From Verrucomicrobiota bacterium (GTDB taxonomy: Bacteria; Verrucomicrobiota; Verrucomicrobiia; Opitutales; Opitutaceae): a stretch of 64,000 bases of DNA. A program made the position numbers and the translations under genes. The notes under the pieces are model-generated. The model had not been told where the DNA came from, did not search any database, and saw nothing but the letters and a program-made list of their open reading frames with translations. The DNA is taken from contig JAFAAS010000116.1 of assembly GCA_023426435.1 (NCBI GenBank), positions 20,831 through 84,830 on the forward strand, in the 5' to 3' direction. This document shows, in pieces, positions 55,383 to 64,000 of the stretch; the first letter of the stretch is position 1; every line of letters starts with the position of its first letter.

Positions 55383-56204
55383 CTACGCGTCCGGATTTCG
55401 TCCGGGCGCGCCCAAAAGTTCGCGCAACCGCGCGCACACGGTCTCGTTCCCCGCGATGTAGAAGATCCGTTTCATTCGCAGGTCGAAGGTCGTCATCGGA
55501 AACTGCTCCGCGCTGAGAAACTCCACTCGGCCGCCGCCCGCCAGACACAACGGCACCGCCGCGGCGATGTCCCAGATCTTCACGTTGTGATCGACCGTTC
55601 CGCCCAGGATGCCGACCGCCACATACGCGAGATGCAACGTGCTGCTGCCGAGTCCGCGGATCTTGAAATTCTCCACGAGCACCGACGCATGCGCGACGAA
55701 TTGCTTGTCGTGCGGGCTGTGAAACCCCAGCAGCATCTGCCGATCCGGCGCCCCGCTCTGCACCGCCGCCGGCCGATCGCCATCCATCAGCCCCAATCCT
55801 GGTCCGCCATGGATCAACGATCGTCGCGCAAGATCGTAAACGACCCCGTAAACCGGCCGTCCTTGTTCCAGGAGTCCCAGCGAGATCGCGCAGTGCGCAA
55901 TCCCCATCGCGAAATTATTCGTCCCATCGATCGGATCGAGCACCCACGCAAAACGTCCGCGCAACGGAATCGGCGCCTCCGCATGCGTCAGCTCTTCACT
56001 GAAATAATCGTCGTCCGGAAATTGCGCGCTCAGCTCCTTCACAATCGCGTCTGAGATCGCGATATCCACCGGCGTCACCCGCGTGCCATCCGTTTTCCAC
56101 ATGCTCTTCGCCCGGCCGAACTCCCGATGCAGGAGTTCGGTCTGCGCCAGCACCGCGCGTTTGGCAGCTTCGATTCGGATCAGCAATTCAGGCGATGTCG
56201 ACAT
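55383..56204 (-). CDS. Inositol monophosphatase family protein
   Basis: A 273-residue enzyme of the lithium-sensitive phosphatase fold that removes phosphate from inositol phosphate or related substrates such as histidinol phosphate. The metal site is seen in 'FSEELTH' and 'DPIDGTNNFAMGI' (about 87-99), with 'KIWDIAAAVPLCLAGGGRVE' near the C-terminus. Substrate is not determined by sequence. It starts downstream of the fmdB-like gene, past a hairpin. Confidence 0.9.
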   Translation of the reverse strand: MSTSPELLIRIEAAKRAVLAQTELLHREFGRAKSMWKTDGTRVTPVDIAISDAIVKELSAQFPDDDYFSEELTHAEAPIPLRGRFAWVLDPIDGTNNFAMGIAHCAISLGLLEQGRPVYGVVYDLARRSLIHGGPGLGLMDGDRPAAVQSGAPDRQMLLGFHSPHDKQFVAHASVLVENFKIRGLGSSTLHLAYVAVGILGGTVDHNVKIWDIAAAVPLCLAGGGRVEFLSAEQFPMTTFDLRMKRIFYIAGNETVCARLRELLGAPGRNPDA

Positions 56205-56263
56205 AACCGCCCGCGAATGGACGCCTTTCCCCGCGAATGACGAACCGAAAATCGTCTCTTCGT

Positions 56264-56287
56264 AGCGGAACGCGTGAGCGTTCCGCT
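56264..56287. terminator. Perfect hairpin after the FmdB-like gene
   Basis: A perfect 10-bp stem (AGCGGAACGC, 56264-56273 with 56278-56287) and a 4-base loop lie 7 bases beyond the FmdB-like stop codon, read on the - strand. A T tract is missing, so it may be a pause or REP-like element instead of a true terminator. Confidence 0.5.
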
Positions 56288-56294
56288 CTCGGGC

Positions 56295-56867
56295 CTACTC
56301 GAAGTCGTAAAGCTTCGGATCCCTCGTCGGCGCCCGACGTTTCACCCGAAACCGATGCCTCGGCTCTTTCGGATCCGCGCCCGGCTTCTCGCCTCCCATT
56401 CCCATCCCTTCGCCATACGGGTCGTCCGGATCCATGCCGGCGCTCGCGTCTCCGCCCATCTCCTCCTCCAGCGATTCCGGATCGGCGCCTTCCTCGAGCT
56501 TGCGCACCACCTCCTCCATCTCGCCGTCGATCTTCTCGCCCGTGAGTTCCGCCATGCGACGCATCATGCGCGCCATCGCTCGCGGATCGTTTTCATCCAC
56601 GTTCGAAAACTCCCGCTCCATCGCGCTCATCGCCGCTTCCATCCGCGCATCTTCCGCAGGATCCCCGCTCATTCCTTCCGGCCCTGCACCCGCATCCGCC
56701 TGCGCCTCCTTCGCCCGTCCCGTCACCGCAAACGACGACATCATCTTCTGCATCCGAAAACTCGGATTGTGCGGGCATTTCGGCACCGTTTGCCCCTGCG
56801 CGAGGGTCTTCGCGTAGAACTGGTAGATCGTGTGGTTATCCGGACAGTAATACTCGTAGATCGGCAT
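56295..56867 (-). CDS. FmdB-like small zinc-ribbon protein with altered ligands and acidic tail
   Basis: A 190-residue protein. The N-terminal 40 residues follow the FmdB pattern ('MPIYEYYCPDNH' ... 'VPKCPHNPS'), but the second Cys of both CxxC pairs is Asn (Cys8-x2-Asn11 and Cys31-x2-Asn34); His12 and His33 might replace them. The rest is Met/Glu/Asp-rich helix (about 55-165), unlike the short family members. It is 14 bases after dinB on the same strand, so the two are probably co-transcribed. Function is unknown. Confidence 0.75.
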   Translation of the reverse strand: MPIYEYYCPDNHTIYQFYAKTLAQGQTVPKCPHNPSFRMQKMMSSFAVTGRAKEAQADAGAGPEGMSGDPAEDARMEAAMSAMEREFSNVDENDPRAMARMMRRMAELTGEKIDGEMEEVVRKLEEGADPESLEEEMGGDASAGMDPDDPYGEGMGMGGEKPGADPKEPRHRFRVKRRAPTRDPKLYDFE

Positions 56868-56881
56868 ACGAAGTCCGGGAG

Positions 56882-58060
56882 TTAGCGGGTCGTCCGGCGC
56901 TTGGCAAGTTGGTGTCCGTGCTGCACCACGGCCAGTCGCCCTCCCACATTCAACTGGTCCAACACGCTCGCCAGCCGACGCCGCTTCTCATCCGTTTGCG
57001 CAAACATCTCCAGCTGCGCCGGCCCGTCCTCGACCCCCGAAAACCGCACGCTCACCAGCCGCAGCGGACGCTTCTTTTTCCAGGCGGTCCGCAGCAACGG
57101 TTCCACCAGCGGATAAAACGGCGCCTCGATATCCGACGCCGTCGCCAGGCTTCGTCCGTGCGACTCGTGCGTAAAATCTGGATACCGCACTTTCACGGTC
57201 ATCGTTTTCACGCGTTTCCCATCCTCGCGAATCTTCGGCAGCAGTTCGTCGATCATTCGCTTCACCACCCGTTCAATCTCCGCGAATTCGCCGATGTTCT
57301 CTCCAAATGTTTCCTGCTGCGAATAGCTCTTCGCATCCTCGCGCTCCGTTTCCACCGGCCGGTCGTCGATGCCGCGCGCGCAATCCACCATCTCCCGCCA
57401 CCCGCTGCCAAAAATCGCGCGCAGGTCGCTCTCGCTCTTCGCCAGCAGATCTCGCACGAGTTTGATGCCGTGCCGCCGCACCAGCGCTTCTTCCGTTTTC
57501 GGGCCCACCCCCGGCAGTTTTCCGATCGGCAACGGCGCGAGAAACTCCGCTTCCGTTCCGGGCAACACCGTCACGAATCCCTTCGGCTTGCGCAGCTTCG
57601 ACGCGATCTGCGCCACCAGCTTGTTCGTGGCCATGCCGAACGACACCGTCACCTGCAACTTCGCCCAGATCTTCTCCTGCAGGCCTCGCACGGCTCGCTC
57701 GATTTCCGCCACCGAACCGAATCCGCAGGGCGTCACGTCGAGATAGCCTTCATCGATCGAATTGCGCTGCACGATCGGCGTCAGCGTCTCGCACAGCTCG
57801 AACATCTCGCGCGACATCCGGCTATAAAGCCCCGCCGTGTGCGGTAGCATGATCAAATCCGGGCAAACTCTCAGCGCGCTCACCGTCGGCATCGGCGTAT
57901 AAACGCCACACGCCCGCGCCTCGTAACTCGCCGACGAAATGATTCCGCGTTGCCGGCCGCCCACCGCGCATTTCGTCCCTCGCAGCTCCGGCTTCAACGC
58001 CAGCTCGCACGACACGAAAAACGCGTCCGCGTCGAGATGCACGATGGTAGGCAGAGTCAC
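56882..58060 (-). CDS. dinB: DNA polymerase IV (Y family)
   Basis: A 392-residue translesion polymerase. It has the metal-binding 'HLDADAFFVSCE' (about 8-19) and 'SIDEGYLDVT' (about 101-110) motifs, the thumb helix-hairpin-helix 'LPGVGPKTEEAL' and a little-finger domain. The usual 'DEAYLD' reads 'DEGYLD', a conservative change. It is slightly longer than E. coli DinB (351). It copies damaged or stalled DNA and is normally induced by stress; no LexA-type site is evident to me. Confidence 0.95.
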   Translation of the reverse strand: MTLPTIVHLDADAFFVSCELALKPELRGTKCAVGGRQRGIISSASYEARACGVYTPMPTVSALRVCPDLIMLPHTAGLYSRMSREMFELCETLTPIVQRNSIDEGYLDVTPCGFGSVAEIERAVRGLQEKIWAKLQVTVSFGMATNKLVAQIASKLRKPKGFVTVLPGTEAEFLAPLPIGKLPGVGPKTEEALVRRHGIKLVRDLLAKSESDLRAIFGSGWREMVDCARGIDDRPVETEREDAKSYSQQETFGENIGEFAEIERVVKRMIDELLPKIREDGKRVKTMTVKVRYPDFTHESHGRSLATASDIEAPFYPLVEPLLRTAWKKKRPLRLVSVRFSGVEDGPAQLEMFAQTDEKRRRLASVLDQLNVGGRLAVVQHGHQLAKRRTTR

Positions 58061-58091
58061 GCCACGGATCTTCGCGCCCGCGCGCCAACAC

Positions 58092-58127
58092 GCAAAAACG
58101 AAAAGCGCCCGCCTTGCGGCGAGCGCT
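58092..58127 (-). terminator. Intrinsic terminator of the DUF892 gene
   Basis: On the - strand, a 10-bp stem with one T-G pair (58127-58118 with 58113-58104) and loop GCAA is followed by TTTTCGTTTTT. It starts 33 bases after the DUF892 stop. Confidence 0.85.
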
Positions 58128-58160
58128 CGTCTGATCCAGGTCCAAATTCGTTCGAGACTA

Positions 58161-58676
58161 TCAGTCTTCTTCCTCGTCGTCGTCCTCGCCGGCCGCTTCG
58201 ACGTTCAGCTCCATCGCGATCTCCGTGAGCAGCTTGTCGGTCTCGCCTTCCTCATCGAGGGTCTCCTGGAGAATCTCGGCGATATCGTCCTCGCCCGCGA
58301 TCTCCGCGAGGGTCCGCGCGGTGCCGTAACCGGCGATTTCATAGTGCTCCACTTTCTGCGCCGCACCAATCAACGCCAGGTCCAGCATCACCGGCTCCGC
58401 GTCTTCCTCCATCGTCTCTTTGCCTTCGGCGATCAGGCCTTCCATCGCCTTGCACTTCTTTCCTTTCATCGACTCGCCGAGCTGCTTGCCGATCTTCTCG
58501 AGTCGCGCGATCTGCTCCTGCGTTTGCTCGAGGTGATTTTGAAACGCTTGCTTCAGCTCGTCGCTGCTCGCCGCCTTCGCCATTCGCGGAAGCGCTTTGG
58601 TCAGCTGATTCTCGGCGCTGTAAAGATCTTTGAGTTCATGGACCAATAGGTCACGGGGGGATTTGATTTTAGACAT
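58161..58676 (-). CDS. DUF892 (YciE/YciF-type) ferritin-like protein
   Basis: A 171-residue, helix-rich protein. The family 4-helix bundle is recognisable by 'LLVHELKDLYSAENQLTKALPRM' (about 10-32), 'HLEQTQEQIARLEKIG' (about 48-63) and 'EHYEIAGYGTARTLAE' (about 110-125), with Glu/His residues placed for a di-iron site. The acidic tail is 'EDDDEEED'. These proteins are induced by stress in many bacteria, and their role is not firmly known. It has its own terminator. Confidence 0.92.
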   Translation of the reverse strand: MSKIKSPRDLLVHELKDLYSAENQLTKALPRMAKAASSDELKQAFQNHLEQTQEQIARLEKIGKQLGESMKGKKCKAMEGLIAEGKETMEEDAEPVMLDLALIGAAQKVEHYEIAGYGTARTLAEIAGEDDIAEILQETLDEEGETDKLLTEIAMELNVEAAGEDDDEEED

Positions 58677-58814
58677 GATAGTCGAGGGTTGAGTTTCGTT
58701 TGGGAACCTCGACGGACTGCCACATCAGCAACAGGTTCGGATGTCCGATTCCCTCAGCACGACCCGGATTCCCAACGCCCGCCTTCATCGGGGAAGCGCC
58801 GATGCCCCTCCGAT

Positions 58815-59450
58815 TCAGAGCCCCAACACGCTTCGCAACTCGCCCAGATCCCGCACATGCGCATCCACGTCCGCGGTTCGCTCCACGTCTTTCCGCAGAA
58901 TCTGAACCGTCCGCATCCCGAGCTCGCGCCCGGCGGCCAGCTCCGACGCAGGACTGTCTCCCACCACCGCCACTTCGTCGGCCCTCAACCCGTGACGTGC
59001 AACGATATCTTCAAACCAGCCGCGCTTGAATCGCCGATCCGATTCATCGATCGCGTCGACGTGGCATTTGTCCATCCAACGATCAAGCCCCAGCGCGCGT
59101 ATCTTGCTTTCCTGCAACCGACGAAATCCGGAGGTCACCAAAAACTTTTTCACCTGGAGCCGGCCCAACTCCTCCAAGTCTCCATAACCGCGCATCGGCG
59201 TAGTCACTTCCGTCTGCAAAAATTCCCTCCATCCCGCCGCCCGCATCTCCGGACTAAACCCGTGCCGCTCCGCCACCCAATCCAGCGGATGCCGCCACAT
59301 ATCCGCGAAGGCCGCTTCGAGTTCACTCTCCGTCAACCGTCCGCGATTCTCCGCCCGCATCGCCGCGAACGCCGGTTCATACAACGCTGCTCCCGGCTCA
59401 TCCGCCGCCGCCAGGCAGTTGTCCAAATCGAAAATTATCCCGCGAATCAC
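58815..59450 (-). CDS. HAD-superfamily hydrolase
   Basis: A 211-residue phosphatase-type protein started at the GTG at 59450 (read as Met; 'IRGIIFDLDNCLAAAD'). It has motif I with Asp8 and Asp10, motif II Thr/Ser in 'FLVTSGF', motif III Lys in the helical stretch 'SDRRFKRGWF' and motif IV 'VAVVGDSPASELAAGRELG'. Such enzymes remove phosphate from small molecules; the substrate cannot be told. It is divergent from the 59562 gene. Confidence 0.85.
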   Translation of the reverse strand: MIRGIIFDLDNCLAAADEPGAALYEPAFAAMRAENRGRLTESELEAAFADMWRHPLDWVAERHGFSPEMRAAGWREFLQTEVTTPMRGYGDLEELGRLQVKKFLVTSGFRRLQESKIRALGLDRWMDKCHVDAIDESDRRFKRGWFEDIVARHGLRADEVAVVGDSPASELAAGRELGMRTVQILRKDVERTADVDAHVRDLGELRSVLGL

Positions 59451-59561
59451 CCGCCCAAGAGAACACCGCCCACCCCGATCGCAAGCGGCCCGTCTCCGCC
59501 TCTCGAATACGCGCGCCTTTCTCGGATTGCACCCGATTCTGCCGCTCGCAGTCTGCAGACG

Positions 59562-60407
59562 ATGTCCCAACCCCTTCTTCGCTTCATCGTTCTCTTCGCT
59601 TTCACCGTGCCCGCGTTCGGCGCCAAGACCGTGCTCTCTCCGGCGGTCGAGGCCCTTTCCCCGACCAAAGCCAAATCCGGCTACGTGCAGGGCCGCGTCA
59701 CCGACAGCGCCGGCAAACCGCTCGCGGGCGTGATGATTCACATCTACGGCACCACCATGGCGGGCGCGAACACCCGCTTCGAAAAGCCCACCGGCGCCGA
59801 CGGGCGTTTCAGCCAGCGGGTGCCCGAAGGCATCTACGGCGTGCGGGCCGAATACGTGCTCGAGGGCGAAACCAACTACACGCTCGCTCTCCACCCGATC
59901 GACGGCATCACCGCGCGACAGCACGATTCCGAAGAGGGTATCGGCAAGGATTTCGTGTGGCTCATCTCCGGCCTTCGCCCCGGCTCCACGCCCGGCGAAC
60001 CCGGCACACACAACGAGCCCGGAAAATACTATGGCGGTTCGCTTCAAATCTCCGCGCATGAGGACGCGTCCACCCCCAAGCCGCCGTTCGCCGACGGTTC
60101 CACGCTGATCGCCGAACTCACCCCGCGCGGCCCGTTGCTCGACGGTCGCCCCGCGCAACCGCTCACTTTCCGCCGCACCTTCAGCCCATCGGCGCGTAGC
60201 ACGAGCTACTGGTATCCGTCCGACATCCCGCTCGGCCGCTACACGCTTCGCCTCAGCCTCGAAAAACCCGGCCAACCCGCCCAACCGCTCACGCTCAAGC
60301 AAAGCCTCGATTTCAACGGCGACTTCAAACCGGCCGTCGATGTCGACGTCCTTCCGTCGACCACCACCGGCACCGCGCTCCCCATCCAGATCAGCGTCAA
60401 GCCCTGA
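59562..60407 (+). CDS. Exported carboxypeptidase-regulatory-like domain protein
   Basis: A 281-residue protein with a signal peptide ('LLRFIVLFAFTVPAFGA', about residues 4-20). The segment 'GYVQGRVTDSAGKPLAGVMIHIYG' (about 40-63) starts a carboxypeptidase regulatory-like (CarboxypepD_reg) beta-sandwich, a domain used in substrate or partner binding. No other domain is evident. The rest appears beta-rich and may be a second sandwich. It is followed by a convergent phosphatidylserine-synthase-like gene. Confidence 0.75.
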   Translation: MSQPLLRFIVLFAFTVPAFGAKTVLSPAVEALSPTKAKSGYVQGRVTDSAGKPLAGVMIHIYGTTMAGANTRFEKPTGADGRFSQRVPEGIYGVRAEYVLEGETNYTLALHPIDGITARQHDSEEGIGKDFVWLISGLRPGSTPGEPGTHNEPGKYYGGSLQISAHEDASTPKPPFADGSTLIAELTPRGPLLDGRPAQPLTFRRTFSPSARSTSYWYPSDIPLGRYTLRLSLEKPGQPAQPLTLKQSLDFNGDFKPAVDVDVLPSTTTGTALPIQISVKP

Positions 60408-60421
60408 CCGTATCCGAGCGT

Positions 60422-60444
60422 AGCACGGTCAACCTGATCGTGCT
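60422..60444. terminator. Short hairpin between convergent genes
   Basis: An 8-bp stem with one G-T pair (60422-60429 with 60437-60444) and a 7-base loop, with no T tract. A weak candidate for a shared terminator. Confidence 0.25.
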
Positions 60445-60453
60445 CTCCGCACC

Positions 60454-61071
60454 TCAGATCTTCGGCACGCGCATCGTGCTGATCATCGCACTTCCGCTCG
60501 CCGCATAAACCAGCGCGAGCGGATGCAACACCAGCCCGCCGATCTCCCAAGCGCCGAGCCACATGTCCGCGCCGAGCCGCCCGGCAAAATGTAGCACCGC
60601 CAGCAGCACCACGATCAACACGCTCGAGGGAATCGGCGTTCCTTCGAAATATTTCACCTTCCCGCTTTCGTCCGCCAGCACCGCGGCCGTCGCATTGAAG
60701 CGCGCCAACCGGCTGATCCCGCATGCGACGAAATACAGCAGCACCGCGACATCGAGCGCACCGCGCAAACCCGCCGCAAACCCCACCGCCGCCGGCGCCA
60801 GTCCGAACGAGATCACATCCGCCAGCGAATCGAGATCCGCGCCCAACATCGACGATTTCCGCCGCCAGCGCGCCACGCGCCCATCCGCAAAATCGAAGAC
60901 CAGCGCGATCGGCAGCAGCGCCATCGCCGTCACGAGCCAGCGATCGTCTCCAGAAACCAAATACTGCATCGACGCCAGCACCGCGCCGCTCCCGCAGAAG
61001 CCATTCCCCAGCGTCAGCACATCCGCCAACACAAACGACCGAATCATCGAAAACCGCTGCCGCTTTTCCAT
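60454..61071 (-). CDS. pssA: CDP-alcohol phosphatidyltransferase, phosphatidylserine-synthase-like
   Basis: A 205-residue integral membrane enzyme with about 6 membrane segments. The full family signature DGxxAR-x8-GxxxDxxxD is present as Asp63, Gly64, Ala67, Arg68, Gly77, Asp81 and Asp85 ('DFADGRVARW', 'LGADLDSLAD'). The preceding 'DVLTLGNGFCGSGAVLAS' is typical of phosphatidylserine synthases, which join CDP-diacylglycerol with serine. I chose the ATG at 61071; a GTG at 61092 is also possible. The exact alcohol is inferred from similarity only. Confidence 0.85.
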   Translation of the reverse strand: MEKRQRFSMIRSFVLADVLTLGNGFCGSGAVLASMQYLVSGDDRWLVTAMALLPIALVFDFADGRVARWRRKSSMLGADLDSLADVISFGLAPAAVGFAAGLRGALDVAVLLYFVACGISRLARFNATAAVLADESGKVKYFEGTPIPSSVLIVVLLAVLHFAGRLGADMWLGAWEIGGLVLHPLALVYAASGSAMISTMRVPKI

Positions 61072-61307
61072 TGTCTCGCCCGAAGCTTTCACGTCGCCGC
61101 CCTTGGTCAATCCTTGCCCGCATGCGTTCCCCCGTCCCGCCGCACGCCTTTTCCAAGGAAACTCTGCCGTCGCTACCCCGCACCCACCGACCACCTCCGG
61201 TCCCGCCTGAAATCGCCGCCGCTCCCGAATTGAGAATCCGCGTCCATCCGCGTGGTGAAGCCCGTTCACATGCTTGTTGACCGCGCGAAACCGGTTAGCC
61301 GTTTGCC

Positions 61308-64000
61308 ATGCGTCCCCTCGTTACCCTCTTGCTCGGCGTGGTTGCCCTCTGCTCGCCCGCCTTCGCCGCTGCAACGCCGCCTGCCATCGCTCACCTCACT
61401 TGCGAAGGCTTGGTCGATCCGCCCCTCGTCGACGTCGCACCCCCACGCGTTTCCTGGCGCATCGTTTCGTCCGAACGCGGCGCACGCCAGTCCGCCTACC
61501 AGCTCCGCGTAGCCGCGCTCGCGCCCGACGGTTCGCCCGCCGCCGACCGTCTCGAAACACCCCGCATCGCTTCCGACCAATCGCAGTGGAACGCGATCCC
61601 CGGTTTCACCGCGAAACCCAAAACCCGCTACCAGTGGCAAGTCCGCGTCTGGCTCGCCGCAACCGAAGAAGCCGCCAACGAAATCGATCTCGGCTGGAGC
61701 ACGCCCGCCTATTTCGAAACCGGTCTCCTCGGCACCGGCTGGCCGCGCGCGGCGGCGTGGATCAGCGATGGCGTTCCAACACCCCTTAACGCCGCCCTCC
61801 CCGCCCGCTACCTCCGCGGCGAATTCGAAGTCGCCGAAAGACCCGCCAAAGCCCGCCTCTACTTCTCCGCCTTCGGCCTCGTCGAGCCATGGCTCAACGG
61901 CCGCAAGGTCGGCGAAAACGATTTCTTCGTCCCCGGTTGGCCCGACTACCGCGATCGCACTTACTACGTCGCCTACGACGTCACTGATCGCATTCAGTCC
62001 GGTCGCAACGTCCTCGGCCTGATTCTCGCCGACGGCTGGTTCAGCAGCACGTTGATGGCCGACACCCAATTCGGCACCCAACCGCTCGCTTCCGCATTCC
62101 TGGAACTCACCGACGCCGCCGGCAAAGTCACCACCGTCGCCACCAACAAATCCTGGCAAACCGCCGAAGGCCCGATCCGCGCCCAAGGCATCTACTTCGG
62201 CGAAAACTTCGACGCCCGCCTCGACGACCCGAACTGGAGCACCGCCCAAAACGCGTCGTCTTGGCCATGGCGCCCCGTTCAAGTCCACGGCACCTCGACC
62301 GCCGTTCGCGCCATCGCCGCGCATTCCGCGCCTCCGGTTCGTCGCATCGAAGAACTTAAACCGATCTCGCGCCGTGAAACGTCGCCCGGCGTTTTCCTCT
62401 ACGACCTCGGCCAAAACATGGTCGGCTGGGTGCGCCTCAAACTCCGCGCCGCCGCCGGTCAGGAAATCACCGTGCGCTTCGCCGAAATGCTCGAGTCCGA
62501 CGGCACGCCCCACTTCGGCAATCTCCGTCGCGCCCACGCCACCGCCACCTACATCGCCCGCGGTTCCGACGCCCCCGAAACTTGGGAGCCTCGCTTCTCC
62601 TTCTTCGGTTTCCGCTACGTCGAACTCCGCGGCATCGACCAGCCTTCCGACGACGCCATCACCGGCATCGTCCTGCATTCCGATCTTCCACGCATCGGCA
62701 CGTTCGAATCCTCAAATCCGCTCCTCAATCAACTTTTCTCCAACACGGTCTGGGGACAAAAGGGCAACTTCCTCGAAGTCCCCACCGACTGCCCGCAACG
62801 CGACGAACGTCTCGGCTGGACCGGCGACGCCCAGGTCTTCGCCAACACCGCCCTCTATAATTTCGCAAGCCACGCGTTCTACCGCCAATGGCTCATCTCG
62901 CTCCGCGACGGATATCGCGACGACCCCGGCCGCCTCAGCGGCTTCCCCGACGTCTCACCCGACACCGGCCTCCGCTACGGCAGCGCCGGCTGGGGCGACG
63001 CCGGCGTGATCGTTCCTTACATGACCTGGCTGCACACCGGCGATCGCCGCGTGCTCGAGGAAAATTTCGACGCCATGCAGCACTGGGTCGACGCCCAGGC
63101 TCGCGACTGGCCCGACGGCATTCGACGCAGCGCGCGCAGTTACGGCGACTGGCTCGCGCCCGGCTACGAACCTCACGCTGCGCCTACACCCTACGTGCTG
63201 ATCGCCACCGCGTATTTCGCGCGCTCCGCTGATCTCACCGCTCGCGTCGCCGATCAACTCGGCAACACCACCGCCGCCCAGCGCAACCGCGCGCTCTTCG
63301 AAAAAATCAAAACCGCCTTCCGCCGCGAGTTCATCTCCGACGACGGCAAGATCACCAGCGACGAACAAACCGCCTACCTCCTCGCCCTCGGCTTCAACCT
63401 CGTCCCCAACGAACTCCGCGCCGCCACCGCCGCGCGCCTCGAACGCACGTTCGCCGAAAAGAACCATCACCTCGCCACCGGCTTCCTCGGCACGCCGCTC
63501 ATGGCCCCCGTCCTCACCGACCTCGGCCGCACCGATCTCGTTTACCGCGTCCTGCAACAAGAAACCTATCCCGGCTGGCTCTTCAGCGTGAAAAACGGCG
63601 CGACCACGATCTGGGAGCGCTGGGACAGCTGGACACCCGAAAAAGGTTTCAACTCCGAAGGCATGAATTCGTTCAACCACTATGCCTACGGTTCCGTGAT
63701 CGAATGGTTCTACGACACCATCGCCGGCCTCAAACCCGACTCCACGTCCCCCGGCTGGAAACACTTCCACATCGCCCCGCAACCGGGCGGCGGCCTCACC
63801 CACGCCAAAGCCACCGTCGAAACGCCCTACGGCGTCGCCGTCTCCGATTGGAAAATCGCGAACAACCGCTTCGAACTCACCGCCACGATCCCGCCCAACA
63901 CCACCGCCGAAGTCTCGCTCCCCTCCGCCGACCTCGCCACCGCCACCGAATCCAACCAACCGCTCTCTTCCCTCAACGCCCGAAACCTCCGCGTCTCCGA
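61308..64000 (+). CDS. GH78 alpha-L-rhamnosidase, 3' end outside the window
   Basis: The frame is open from the ATG at 61308 to the window edge, 897 codons, and has nearly reached the C-terminal domain. A signal peptide ('LVTLLLGVVALCSPAFAA') is followed by the GH78 domain order: fibronectin-like, jelly roll ('LVEPWLNGRKVGENDFFVPGW'-like), 'YDLGQNMVGWVRL' and the (alpha/alpha)6 barrel. The catalytic motif is canonical: Asp494, Glu500, Trp504 and Asp507 in 'DCPQRDERLGWTGDAQ'. The second acid is Glu770 in 'WERW'. This enzyme should release terminal alpha-L-rhamnose. Codons end mostly in C, unlike the divergent copy at 9026. Confidence 0.95.
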   Translation, partial: MRPLVTLLLGVVALCSPAFAAATPPAIAHLTCEGLVDPPLVDVAPPRVSWRIVSSERGARQSAYQLRVAALAPDGSPAADRLETPRIASDQSQWNAIPGFTAKPKTRYQWQVRVWLAATEEAANEIDLGWSTPAYFETGLLGTGWPRAAAWISDGVPTPLNAALPARYLRGEFEVAERPAKARLYFSAFGLVEPWLNGRKVGENDFFVPGWPDYRDRTYYVAYDVTDRIQSGRNVLGLILADGWFSSTLMADTQFGTQPLASAFLELTDAAGKVTTVATNKSWQTAEGPIRAQGIYFGENFDARLDDPNWSTAQNASSWPWRPVQVHGTSTAVRAIAAHSAPPVRRIEELKPISRRETSPGVFLYDLGQNMVGWVRLKLRAAAGQEITVRFAEMLESDGTPHFGNLRRAHATATYIARGSDAPETWEPRFSFFGFRYVELRGIDQPSDDAITGIVLHSDLPRIGTFESSNPLLNQLFSNTVWGQKGNFLEVPTDCPQRDERLGWTGDAQVFANTALYNFASHAFYRQWLISLRDGYRDDPGRLSGFPDVSPDTGLRYGSAGWGDAGVIVPYMTWLHTGDRRVLEENFDAMQHWVDAQARDWPDGIRRSARSYGDWLAPGYEPHAAPTPYVLIATAYFARSADLTARVADQLGNTTAAQRNRALFEKIKTAFRREFISDDGKITSDEQTAYLLALGFNLVPNELRAATAARLERTFAEKNHHLATGFLGTPLMAPVLTDLGRTDLVYRVLQQETYPGWLFSVKNGATTIWERWDSWTPEKGFNSEGMNSFNHYAYGSVIEWFYDTIAGLKPDSTSPGWKHFHIAPQPGGGLTHAKATVETPYGVAVSDWKIANNRFELTATIPPNTTAEVSLPSADLATATESNQPLSSLNARNLRVS

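Noticed and set aside
1..64000. CRISPR array or phage/defence system
   Set aside because: I found no regularly spaced direct repeats and no Cas, restriction, toxin-antitoxin or phage structural genes.

Overview
High-GC bacterial chromosome segment, most likely from the Verrucomicrobiota, family Opitutaceae or close. The reasons are a giant TonB-dependent receptor starting with the 'LSPFEVSA'-type segment after its signal peptide and having no SusD partner, many DUF4038/GH78-type glycosidases, VCBS-repeat and TPR proteins in sugar loci, and a mixed housekeeping set. This is inferred from protein character, not from a marker gene.

Region 1 (1-16.0 kb, + strand) is a glycan-use locus. It holds a truncated DUF4380-like protein, a DUF4038/GH140-like protein with a substituted putative catalytic residue, a secreted CBM9-like protein, a TonB-dependent receptor closed by a strong terminator, a divergent GH78-type rhamnosidase, a DUF4038 lipoprotein, a VCBS-repeat lipoprotein and a membrane-anchored TPR protein. 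Several genes are joined by ATGA overlaps. Rhamnose- and apiose-containing pectin is a reasonable but unproven substrate.

Region 2 (16.0-32.1 kb, - strand) is a second sugar operon, read from an IclR-type regulator. It runs through an unknown 802-residue protein, an arabinose-isomerase-like enzyme, a GPH-type sugar symporter, an FAD-dependent oxidoreductase, a GH106-like glycosidase, a second GPH symporter and a secreted LamG-domain protein. The operon ends next to a 477-bp spacer containing two different imperfect inverted repeats. Divergent from the regulator are a secreted GH5-like glycosidase and an SGNH esterase coupled by a GTGA overlap (32.4-35.6 kb).

Region 3 (35.57-35.74 kb) is a short spacer with a dif-like XerC/XerD site. 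The + strand is G-rich before it and C-rich after it, largely regardless of gene direction. I read this as the replication terminus, the most notable observation in the window.

Region 4 (35.7-61.1 kb) is mostly housekeeping: lepB-lepA-fabD, a low-complexity exported protein and a PilT ATPase; dapA-dapB-ruvA; an ECF sigma factor with a coupled membrane protein (probable anti-sigma factor); tRNA-Lys; a NarL-type response regulator; a Pal-like lipoprotein; M20 and M48 peptidases; purH; apaG; a beta-CASP nuclease; an EF-hand membrane protein of unknown role; an inositol-monophosphatase-family enzyme; an FmdB-like protein with altered zinc ligands; DNA polymerase IV; a DUF892 protein; a HAD hydrolase; a carboxypeptidase-regulatory-like protein; and a phosphatidylserine-synthase-like protein. 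The window ends inside a canonical GH78 alpha-L-rhamnosidase (61.3 kb onward), probably the start of another sugar locus.
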